Shown piece after piece: positions 10,422-19,465 of a stretch of DNA of 64,000 nucleotides (its first letter is position 1; each line of letters opens with the position of its first letter). Origin of the DNA: Miltochrista miniata (lineage: Eukaryota; Arthropoda; Insecta; Lepidoptera; Erebidae); NCBI GenBank assembly GCA_933228765.1, contig OW121761.1, positions 32,281,651 to 32,345,650 of the forward strand. Direction: 5' to 3'. The notes below the pieces were generated by a model. The model searched no databases. It saw only the letters and a list, made by a program, of their open reading frames with translations, and had not been told where the DNA came from. Both the position numbers and the translations under genes were made by a program.

Positions 10422-11360
10422 ACGGATGTTTTTTTTAGAGGTATAGAACTTTAAGTTGGCATAACTGTTTTAACTGGCGGTATTTTTATCAGCTGTAAAG
10501 TGATTTATATTTAGTTTGGCTTGGCATTTCAACATGAATAAACTGACGCCTGAACAATGCTTCCAAATTGTGCAAATTTATTTTGAAAATCATGGTTCTG
10601 TCCGAAATACGTATCGTGATTTTCATAAGCGAATTTTGTTTAGCGGTGCAGCTCACTTTTGGTTGAATGGATACGTCAATAAACAAAACTGCCATATTTG
10701 GGGTGATGATAATCCTCAAGTGTATGTTGAGACACCGTTACATCCAGAACAACTGACTGTGTGGTGTGCTTTATGGGCTGGTGGAATAATTGGTCCGTAC
10801 TTCTTTAGAAACGATGCTGACCAGAACGTTACAGTCAATCGTGACTGCTATAGAGCGATGATTACTGACTTTTTCGTTCATCAATTGAACAACCATGATG
10901 TGCAGGAGTAATGGTTTCAACAAGACGGCGCAACATGTCACATAGCTCGTGCCATAATTGATTTATTGAAGGAAACGTTTGGTTACCGCATAGTTTCACG
11001 TTTTGGACCCGTGGATTGGCCTCCAGGGTCGTGCGATTTAACGCCACTTGACTATTTTCTGTGGAGATATGTGAAGTCGCTCGTCTACGCCGATAAGTCC
11101 GAAACGATTGACCACTTGGAGGACAACATTCGGCGCGTTATTGCCGATATACGGCCACAAATGTTGGGAAAGTCATCGAAAATTGGACCTCTAGATTAGA
11201 CTACGTCCGAGCCAGTCGTGGCGGTTATATGCCAGAAATCATATTTAAATTATAATGCCAGAAGATTTTCTTTCGAATAAAGCCATTTTCATGTCAATAA
11301 AACCAATCACCTTTGTTTTATTCCATTTCAAAGTTCTATACCTCTAAAAAAAACATCCTT
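10422..11360 (+). mobile_element. Dead IS630-Tc1-mariner copy with 31-bp inverted repeats
   Basis: The terminal inverted repeats (AGAGGTATAGAACTTT core; 10424-10452 and 11330-11358 match exactly) sit between TA dinucleotides at 10420-10421 and 11361-11362. The coding part joins the first helix-turn-helix (MNKLTPEQCF) directly to the catalytic region, so roughly the middle third of the transposase is deleted. The first catalytic Asp is lost (FSGAAHF where FSDEAHF is usual), and a stop at 10909-10911 splits the rest (QQDGATCH, WPPGSCDLTPLDYFLW). It cannot encode an active enzyme. Confidence 0.88.
10534..11199 (+). pseudogene. Mariner-type transposase pseudogene
   Basis: One reading frame from 10534 to 11199 is interrupted by TAA at 10909-10911 and lacks the region between the N-terminal DNA-binding helix and the first catalytic motif. 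The second and third Asp motifs (QQDGA, LTPLDYF) remain. The first is Gly. Confidence 0.85.
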
Positions 11361-11639
11361 TATATAATTCGATGGAGCCGGCTGCACGCACGAAAAAACA
11401 TGACGCATGCGGCGTTACCTCGCTCTAAGGCGTTCCATTTAAGCCTAAGTTGTCACTTTAAACTATCGTCAGTAAACCACAGACTTACAATAAGTAGCAG
11501 ACAAAGCATTAGAGATTGAAAAGTACGCCAAAACTAACACATTTAAAAACCACACACACTAACGCAACTACAGGGAAGGAGTTAGCCGCCTAGTTCAATA
11601 AGATTTATTTTAATGAAATAAGAGTACCTTAAAATACCT

Positions 11640-11890
11640 TTTTTAAGGTTCCGTAGCCAAATGGCAAAAAACGGAACCCTTATAGATTCGTCATGTCTGT
11701 CTGTCTGTCCGTCCGAATGTCACAACCACTTTTCTCCGAAACTATAAGACCTATGCACTTGAACGTGTGGGGTATCCATAGATAGGTCTTCAAAAATGCT
11801 TTTGAGGCTAAAGCACCTTTAGAAAAAAATGATGTTACAAAACATATTTTTTTTCTAAAGGTGCTCCCTCACCGGGAGCATTCGCGCGTA
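11640..11890 (+). repeat. Interspersed repeat (GGTTCCGTAGCC and CTGTCTGTC type)
   Basis: AAGGTTCCGTAGCCAAATGG and a CTGTCTGTCTGTCCGTCCG run, related to 38850-38960. The CACCTTTAGAAAAAAAT and TTTTTTTCTAAAGGTG segments (about 11814 and 11849) form a hairpin. Confidence 0.55.
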
Positions 11891-11924
11891 ATGTAATGTT
11901 ACGAGTCGAGAATTACAGCCAGTG

Positions 11925-12040
11925 TGGGAGGTGAACCGAGCATTGCAATGCGCACCTTGTAATGATACAAGACGAGGTTACAGCAGTGAGGCAGGTGAAC
12001 CGAGCATTGCAATGCGCGCCTTGTAATGATACAATGTGTA
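11925..12040. repeat. Short tandem duplication, about 60 bp unit
   Basis: AGGTGAACCGAGCATTGCAA and CCTTGTAATGATACAA occur twice in direct order about 60 bp apart. Confidence 0.7.
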
Positions 12041-12186
12041 ACGTTTTGATCCAACTCGTAACATCAATGCGCTTTTTTGTTGCGGCTGGCCGGCCGCACA
12101 CTGGTCCGGATTATAAATAGGTGGACATACGATCTAAGATGTCAAACGCTTTTGGGAAAAAAATAGTAGTACGAGTACGAATTTCA

Positions 12187-13556
12187 GGTTAATTTTGCAA
12201 TCCAATATGGCCGCCGCGCCACCATTGTAAAATTTCATGTTGGATATCGTTTATGGGGTTTTTTGGAATGCTGAGTACGAATTTCAGGTTAATTTTGCAA
12301 TCCAATATGGCCACCGCGCCGCCGTTGTAAAATTTCATGTTGCATATCATATAGGGGGTTTTTTGGTATGCTGAGTACGAATCACATGATAATTTTGCAA
12401 TCCAATATGGCCGCCGCGCCGAAATCACAAAATTTTATGATGGGTATCGTCTAAGGGGTTTTTTGGTATGCTGAGTACGAATCTCATGATAATTTTGCAA
12501 TCCAATATGGCCGCCACGCCGAAATCACAAAATTTCATGATGGATATCGTATAAGGGGTTTTTTGGTATGCCGAGTACGAACTTTGGGTTAATTTAGCAA
12601 TCCAAGATGGCTGTCGCGCCAGCGTTGCAAAATTCATGTTGCATATCGTAGAAGGGGTTTTTTGGTATGCTGAATACGAATTTTAGGTCAATTTTGCAAT
12701 CCAAGATGGCCGCCGAACCACTGTTGTAAAATTTCATTTTGGATATCGTGAAAGGGGTTTTTTGGTATTTTAGCATACTGACAGAAATCTCGCAACAGTG
12801 GCGCGGTGGCCATATTGGATTGCAAAATTATCATGAGATTCGTACTCAGCGTACCAAAATCCCCCTTAAACAATACCCATCATGAAATTTTGTGATTTCG
12901 GCGTGGCGGCCATATTGGATTGCAAAATTATCATGTGATTCGATCTCAGCATACAAAAAAACCCCTTAGACGATACCCATCATGAAATTTTGTGATTTCG
13001 GCGCGGCCGCCATATTGGATTGCAAAATTATCATGTGATTCGTACTCACCATACCAAAAAACCCCTTAAACGATACCCATCACGAAAATTTTGTGATTTC
13101 GGCGCGGCGCCCATATTGGATTGCAAAATTATCACGTGATTCGTACTCAGCATACCAAGAAACCCCTTAAGCAATACCCAACATGAAATTTTGTGATTTC
13201 GGCGCGGCGGCCATATTGGATTGCAAAATTATCATGAGATTCGTACTCAGCGTACCAAAATCCCCCTTAAACAATACCCATCATGAAATTTTGTGATTTC
13301 GGCGCGGCGGCCATATTTGATTGCAAAATTATCATGTGATTCGTACTCAGCATACCAAAAACCCCCTTTAACGATACCCATCATGAAATTTTGTGATTTC
13401 AGCGCGGCGGCCAAATTGGATTGCAAAATTCGGCGGCCAAATTGGATTGCAAAATTATTATGTGATTCGTACTCAGCGTACCAAAATCCCCCTTAAACGA
13501 TACCCATCATGAAATTTTGTGATTTCGACGCGGCGGCCATATTGGATTGCAAAATT
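12187..13556. repeat. Foldback array of ~100-bp units in two inverted blocks
   Basis: Six units read in one direction (12187-12775; GCAATCCAATATGGCCGCC, then AAGGGGTTTTTTGGTATGC). About eight read in the opposite direction (12776-13556; GGCCATATTGGATTGC). One unit near 13410-13440 is truncated. Units differ by scattered substitutions, so the array has aged unevenly. The same unit occurs inside the Harbinger-like elements at 61200-61440 and 62330-62660. Confidence 0.9.
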
Positions 13557-13800
13557 ATCTCTTAGTCTTTCTGTTCCCGGTTTCCATTTCGGAGTTTCCA
13601 GTTCTATGATCCGATTCAAAATCGCAATAAAAACCATTTCTGCTAATAGTTTTGCACCAATTTTTTTAAAACCTTCTCCTGACAGAAACAAACACAACAA
13701 AAAAGAATTAGCGAAATCGGTCCAGCATTTCACGCGTGATGCCGTGACCACGGAAATCGGGCTTCATTTTTATATATTGTATACTCAATATCATCGAAGA
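13557..13800. repeat. Retroelement-tail repeat
   Basis: GCGAAATCGGTCCAGC and CACGCGTGATGCCGTGACCA are phrases of LINE 3' tails common in Lepidoptera. No coding content. Confidence 0.45.
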
Positions 13801-14571
13801 TTACAGGCATTATATTAAAATGCAATTCTGAACTAATTAAATGCTGAATCACAGTTTGCCACACTTATTTTTATATTAGCATTAAATTTAATCTTGAAAA
13901 GAAGTGCCTGAGTTTGGCCCCTACATTAATGAGAGGTATCTAATACGTCAAACTGCAGCATCGGCAGCATAAACCTTCCAAAAACCAGGCGGACGTCATT
14001 TTTTTTAACATGTCATGTATAGTGTTGCTATACGTGTAGAAACGAGATAGCAGCATTCACTAACCCCTTACAGCGAGCGGAATGGAAAGACCAACGCACA
14101 CAAACATAATTAATGTTTCGTCTGCTACTTATTGTAAGTCTGTGCAGTAAACAAACTTTACTGATTGACCTGATATGATTATGATACCGACATGATTGTT
14201 TTAAAATTTTATTGTTGATTTAATTTTTTTTTAGTTATTTAGTATTATAATTATATAGATTATGCATTATGGTGGAATCCGTGGAATCTATTTATCTCAA
14301 TTTGATTTTAAGCTGTTTTATGTGTGACGTTTTTATTTCAGTTACCTACCTATCAAAACCCGGCGCGCCATACACCTCGGTTACGGCTAACAGGCAGCGA
14401 TTGAGCAAAGTGACGTCACGAGCTACCGCGGACGCAAATCAGCATACTTCGCCAGTAATTTCGTCACAACTTCGTCAGTTTTCGTCGTAGAAAAAAAATT
14501 TTTGCACAGTTTGATAAGGATTTTATAGCTCTATAAATCTGTATTCTTGAACAAAAAAGTTACGGATCCTC
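13801..14571. other. AT-rich intergenic stretch
   Basis: No gene or clear repeat recognised on either strand. Confidence 0.5.
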
Positions 14572-14603
14572 ATTCAATTTTACCCATGGTACTACTGGAT
14601 CAA

Positions 14604-16212
14604 GTGGTCATAGCACAGTTACTGCACTAGTCAAGATTACTGATGACATGCGTATGGCTATAGAAAAGAAACAGTTAACAGTTTTAGTCTTATTAGACTT
14701 CAGCAGTGCCTTTAACTCTGTAGATTTTGATGTCCTATTGGGAATTTTGGCCTCCCTTAATGTCTCATCTTCTGTGATTAAGTGGTTCAAGTCATACCTT
14801 CAGGGTCGCTCGCAGTTAGTTCGTTGTGATGACATCTGCTCTGATTGGTGCCATCTGAATGCGGGTGTTCCTCAGGGTGGCGTTCTATCTCCTCTTCTCT
14901 TCTACGGTTTTATAAACGCCATTACTAAAGTTATTTCTTCTAATTATCATCTCTATGCAGACGACCTGCAGCTATATCGACACTTCGATGTCAAGGACGT
15001 GACTGAGGCTGTAGCTGCTATCAATAGTGACTTAGATAACATTAGTCAGTGGGCTAAATCGTTTGGACTTCTGGTGAACCCTGCAAAGTCACAAGCAGTC
15101 ATTGTTGGTAGCCGATACAAGCTGAATCTCTTAAATGTCCAAGTTCTCCCACAAATAATGTTCAACGTGGTTCCAATTGCGGTCACAAATTGCTCAAAGA
15201 GCTTGGCTATTTATATTGACGCGAACCTAACCATGGATGTCCAAATTGCTGAGGTAAGTAGGAAGGTCTTCTGGCCTTTCCAATCTCTAAAACGTTTCCA
15301 GAAATTCCTACCTTTCGAAACTAAAGTTACTTTTGCACAAACCCTTTTACTTCCAATTTTAGACTATGCCGATGTCTGCTACCTTGATACAAAGAAGGAA
15401 CACCTAAATAAACTTGAGAGACTGCAGAATCTGGGTATACGCTTCATTTTTGGTCTTCGGAAGTATGATCATGTATCAGAATTCCGTACAAGATTGAGGT
15501 GGTTGCCGGTTCGCAGCGTCGAGATTCCCATATTCTCTTTCTTCTATATACTATTCTTTATAATGTACATTCACCTTCTTATCTACGTGAACGCTTTAAG
15601 TTTCGTGTCCCTAGGGGTAAACCTTGTCGTACATCCTCTTCACTTCTTCTTCGTATGCCTTCTCACTCTTCGGATTGTTATGACGGTTCCTTTACCATTC
15701 GCGAAGTACGGTTGTGAAACTCATTGCCACATTCTGTGCGGGAAAGTACCTCTTTGGGTGTATTCAAGGATAAAGTTAAAGAACTATTTCTGTCTTCAAA
15801 TTTATAAGTATGTAAGTACAGTGTATATTTATTTAGTGTACTTCTTCATGTTTTACAATATGTTGATGCAGAGATGCATATATAGTATTATGTTTATACT
15901 TACTACTATTAAGTTCCTATCCATTTTTGTGTGTTAGTATATGTGTTGGTATTATGTGTACGACGTGTATGTATATAATAGCCATGGTATCTATGTATGT
16001 AATACTATAAAACTTAGTAACTTTTATCTTTTCTTCTATCTTGTTGCACACTTCTTAAACCTTCCGTTGCGCTTTTCCTATCACCCAAAGGTTTGTTGGG
16101 AGAAAACTCAGTGTTAAGTTACGCTCGCCTTTGTACATCATTGTTCTTAGTATTTAATGTTAATGTATTTTGTTTCTGTGTGCAATAAAGAATTAAATCT
16201 AAATCTAAATCA
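14604..16212 (+). mobile_element. 5'-truncated LINE with reverse transcriptase fragment
   Basis: Starts abruptly inside the RT (GHSTVTALV). It continues through LLDFSSAFNSVD, GVPQGGVLSPLLF and the catalytic YADDLQLY to the thumb region, with a frameshift near 15500 that moves the tail to another frame. It ends in a TAAATC-type microsatellite at 16190-16212. The clade is CR1/L2- or jockey-like (inference). The abrupt 5' end and simple tail fit insertion by target-primed reverse transcription into the array element. Confidence 0.85.
14648..15520 (+). pseudogene. LINE reverse transcriptase, truncated
   Basis: About 290 residues of RT in one frame, including the DFSSAF motif, GVPQGG and YADD. 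No endonuclease domain is present upstream. The frame is lost after RWLPVR at about 15510, so this is a retroelement relic and not a host gene. Confidence 0.85.
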
Positions 16213-16239
16213 ATAATAAATGAATATCTCATGTGTTTT

Positions 16240-17520
16240 AACCGACAAATGAAGATCGGTAAAACAAATGAAGATTGGTAAAAACAAATGAAGATCTGTT
16301 AAAACAAATGAAGATTGGTAAAAACAAATGAAGATCTATTAAAACAAATGAAGACCTGTTAAAACAAATGATGATAGGTGTAAACAGATGAAATTTGGAA
16401 AAAAACAAGTGAAGATTGCGAAAAACAAGTGAAATTGGGTAAAACAAGTGACGATTCGTAAATACAAGTAAAGATCGGTAAATACTGATCTTCATTTGTT
16501 TTTACTGATCCTCACTTGTTATTCCCGTTCGTCACTTGTTTTTCCCGATTTCACTTGTTTTTTGCGATCTTCACTTGTTTTTCCCAATCGTCACTTGTTT
16601 TTCCCGATCTTCTCTTGTTTTTTCCCAATCTTCACCGGTTTTCCCGACCTCCATTTGTTTTCACCCACCTTCATTTGTTTTCACCGATCTTCACTTGTTT
16701 TGACAGATCTTCAATTGTTTTTACCGATCTTCTATTGTTTTTACCGATCTTCACTTGTTTTTACCGATCTTCAATTGTTTTTACAGATCTTGAGAACAAG
16801 ATACATGTCCTTTGTTCTTTTTTTCTATTTTCTTGGCTAAGACGAACATCCAGAAAGACATAAAAATGACAAGATATAAAAATAATCAGAGGACAATTTA
16901 AATAGAACGTACTGATTGCAATGTTCTAGCACGAAAGCCCTTGAAAAAGTAGATCATAACAAATTTAAGTTTTGTTTGTTACCTATCTTCACTGGTTTTT
17001 TCCGACCTCCGTTTGTTTTCACCCACCTTCATTTGTTTTCACTGACTTTCACTTGTTTTGATAGATCTTCAATTATTTTTACCGATCTTCACTTGTTTTT
17101 ACAGATCTTCAATTGTTTTTACTGATCTTCACTTGTTTTTACTGATCTTCAATTGTTTTTGCCGATCTTCGATTGTTTTTACCGATCTTCACTTGTTTTT
17201 ACAAATCTTCAATTGTTTTTACTGATCTTCACTTGTTTTTACATTATCTTCATCTGTTTGTACCGATCTTCATTTGTTTTTACTGATCGTCATTTGTTTT
17301 CACCCACCTTCACTTGTTTTTCTCGATCTTCACTTGTTTTTACTAATGTTCATTTGTTTTACCGCTCTTCATTAGTTTTTACCGATCTTCATTTGTTCTC
17401 GACCACCTTCACTTGTTTTTACCGATCTTCACTTGTTTTTACTGACGTTCATTTGTTTTACCGATCTTCATTTGTTTTCACTGATCTTCATTTGTTTTAA
17501 CCGATCTTCATTTATTTTTG
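16240..17520. repeat. 20-bp minisatellite with a flip in orientation
   Basis: The unit ACCGATCTTCACTTGTTTTT varies at a few positions. The orientation flips at about 16490. The long reading frames here (FTDLHLF repeats) are by-products of a 20-bp unit and are not genes. Confidence 0.95.
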
Positions 17521-17768
17521 ATCCAGTAGTACCACGGGTAAAATTGAATACTACTGGGACCACTTGGTCACAGTAATATATATTTAACCAGTATTGTGAC
17601 TCCCTACAAACAGACGAAGCGCAAACTATACCTACGAGTCTCATTTTCGGCAGGCCTTCAGCACGCAAGCAGGCGTCCGCAGTCGCAATTGTGCCGAGTA
17701 GACGAATGGACGGTGTGTCGTTTTTTAGATAGTAACCGCGCGTGTTTTATTTACTAAAAATATTTAAT

Positions 17769-17866
17769 ATGACAACTAGAGTCTATTGTGCTTGTTTTGG
17801 TTGCATGAATTCGTCAATAACGTACCCAGAGATAACGTTTTTTAGATTACCTGGAAACTCCGAAAG
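17769..17866 (+). CDS. THAP-like first exon (partial, lone)
   Basis: ATG at 17769 opens 32 codons ending at an AAAG|GTAAGA donor in phase 2. The peptide has CACFGC spacing and then EITFFRLPGNSE, resembling the N-terminal half of a C2CH THAP zinc finger (Cys-x2-4-Cys and the F-FP-type strand). The rest of the domain would need a second exon, and none was recognised before 19400. It could be the start of a THAP gene with distant exons or a relic of a THAP-coding transposon. THAP-coding exons in the elements at 48310 and 49805 have the same exon-1 layout but a different sequence. Confidence 0.45.
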
Positions 17867-17869
17867 GTA

Positions 17870-18595
17870 AGACTATAAATTGATTTTACTTAAGTACTAA
17901 TTGGTTAAGTTAAACAAAGTGATTGACACGAGTGAACTAGGTAGTTACATGAAGTAGGTTTGTTTGTGTTTAAAACTAGACTTGTGCTTGCTCAGTCAGT
18001 GAACGGTGCGATCCAATATAGTAAAATATCCAAAAAAAACTAGTTCAGAACTCTAGTACGTGTAGGTAGTACATTAAGTTCCGTTGTCAGTTCGTAGTTA
18101 TTTAATTGAGAGCAATGATTTAGGTATGTTTCAAGAGTTCATTTCTTTGTGGATGACCGATGTTACAGTACACTTAGCACCGTATGACTTTGATTGACAG
18201 CATTTTTGTTACCTTTGATTTTTATTACACGCATAGAGACAAATATGAACTTCCAAAATTTAACACAACTTGACAATGTACGAAAAGTACTAGTGTACTA
18301 GAGACTGACTAGTACTTTCAAATCGAAAAATAATTTTAAATTTGTAAATTAAAAATTTAACGAATCCCGTGATTCTATCACTGACGAAACATGTGATGAG
18401 CCGATTATTATTGTCTACGCCGCTTACTCGTTTTCAAATTTCTATACCCGTCTCACTCAATCGTTAGTAGATTTTGGGCGCTGCGCCGCCACGCCGCCGC
18501 CTTGCGCCGCCAGCCGTTGCGGGGATATTATATTATTACTCACAAACTATTTTTTTGTTTAAATAAAAAAGGTACAAATTTACTCGAAATTTAAG
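17870..18595. other. Intergenic stretch without recognised content
   Basis: AT-rich. A short GCCGCC-rich patch at 18480-18520 is the only compositional change. No gene seen. Confidence 0.4.
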
Positions 18596-18770
18596 CCGGT
18601 TGTCAGTAAAACGACAATCCTTAATACAAATTGAAGGCCTTGTGGGCGGATTGAAAAAATTCAACTGCATTAGGCTCACTATAAGGTTAAACTATAAGGT
18701 AAAATGTGGGCGTATACTATGCCTCTGCCTACACCTTCAGGGATAAAGGCGTGACTATATGAATGTATGT
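18596..18770 (-). repeat. Interspersed repeat, minus copy of the CCCCGAAGGGG family
   Basis: GCCGGTTGTCAGTAAAACGA, then AAGGTAAAATGTGGGCGTAT and CTTCAGGGATAAAGGCGTGA: the reverse of the repeat at 44530-44690. Confidence 0.65.
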
Positions 18771-18936
18771 ATGTACATATTTACAATCGCAATACTAAAT
18801 AGAAAGTCAAAGTAGGCACATATTATTAAAATGCTGTAGGTGGGCAGCCCTATCGCATGCTTACGTACCGCGCGGCTGTAGGCATTTATTTCTAAAATAC
18901 GGCCGAGTCAAACTACAATATACAGTGACTTGGTAG

Positions 18937-19045
18937 TACCACGGGTAATTTTTTTACTCGTGGTACTGCCAGTAGTACCATACCACTGGTAGTACCACGC
19001 GCAAGATAGGTGATGTTGCTAGTACTTGCTAGTGGTACTACCAGT
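18937..19045. repeat. Cluster of GGTAGTACCA palindromic modules
   Basis: GGTAGTACCACGGGTAAT, CTCGTGGTACTGCCAGTAG and ACTGGTAGTACCACG form several nested short palindromes about 350 bp upstream of the 14-3-3 epsilon start. The same module marks the ends of the foldback elements at 14572-17553 and 44746-47060. Confidence 0.7.
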
Positions 19046-19259
19046 AGTACTCCGAACGAGAAAGGCTTTGTACAGAACCCTCGGTGGGCGAATCAACTCG
19101 ATTTTGTCTTGTTAAACATTGTTTTTAAACGTGGAGCGCACGCTAAATAGAGGGCAACGTGAAAAAATGTCACAAACAGTACTTAAAATATAATTTCAAA
19201 AGAAGAGTATTATTTTGTAGTAGATAATGACTTTATTTATATAGCAATACCAGTGAAAC

Positions 19260-19401
19260 GGAAGTTGCCATGTCTATGACGTCATGGGCGGAGTTTAGTT
19301 GAAGATCGAATTCGGATTCGGTTGGCGGGCGCGGCCATCTTGGTGAATTAGTGACCTGGCGATTCGGTTTATAGTTAGTGAAAAATCATTTGTCATCCAC
19401 A
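19260..19401 (+). promoter_or_regulatory. Probable 14-3-3 epsilon core promoter and 5' UTR
   Basis: Just upstream of the ATG are a perfect CRE palindrome TGACGTCA (19277-19284), a GGGCGG box (19286-19291) and GCGGCCATCTTGG (19331-19343), a YY1/Pho-like motif common in constitutive promoters. No TATA box is obvious. The transcription start was not located. Confidence 0.5.
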
Positions 19402-19465
19402 ATGTCGGAAAGGGAAGATAATGTGTATAAAGCTAAGTTAGCCGAGCAGGCTGAGCGCTATGATG
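19402..19465 (+). CDS. 14-3-3epsilon: 14-3-3 epsilon coding exon 1
   Basis: ATG at 19402. It encodes [20 protein letters not shown], then Asp, and closes at GTAAGT in phase 1. It is followed by an intron of about 14.2 kb full of mobile elements. Confidence 0.95.

Larger units (their letters stand above)
14572..17553. mobile_element. Foldback element with 20-bp-unit arms, split by a LINE
   Basis: The same end motif (TTTTACCCATGGTACTACTG, then GATCAA) lies at 14572-14603 and, inverted, at 17516-17553. Arms of a 20-bp unit (ACCGATCTTCACTTGTTTTT) run inverted at 16240-16490 and direct at 16491-17520, with a break at 16790-16980. The LINE at 14604-16212 separates the left end from its array. A sister structure lies at 44746-47060. 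Confidence 0.7.

Noticed and set aside
16496..17500. Long open frames rich in FTDLHLF repeats
   Set aside because: They arise because a 20-bp unit reads open in all three frames in turn. No start context, no domain, and the same happens at 44939-45217.
16240..17520. CRISPR-like array of regular 20-bp units
   Set aside because: Units are contiguous without unique spacers, flip orientation and vary gradually. This is a minisatellite in an insect genome.
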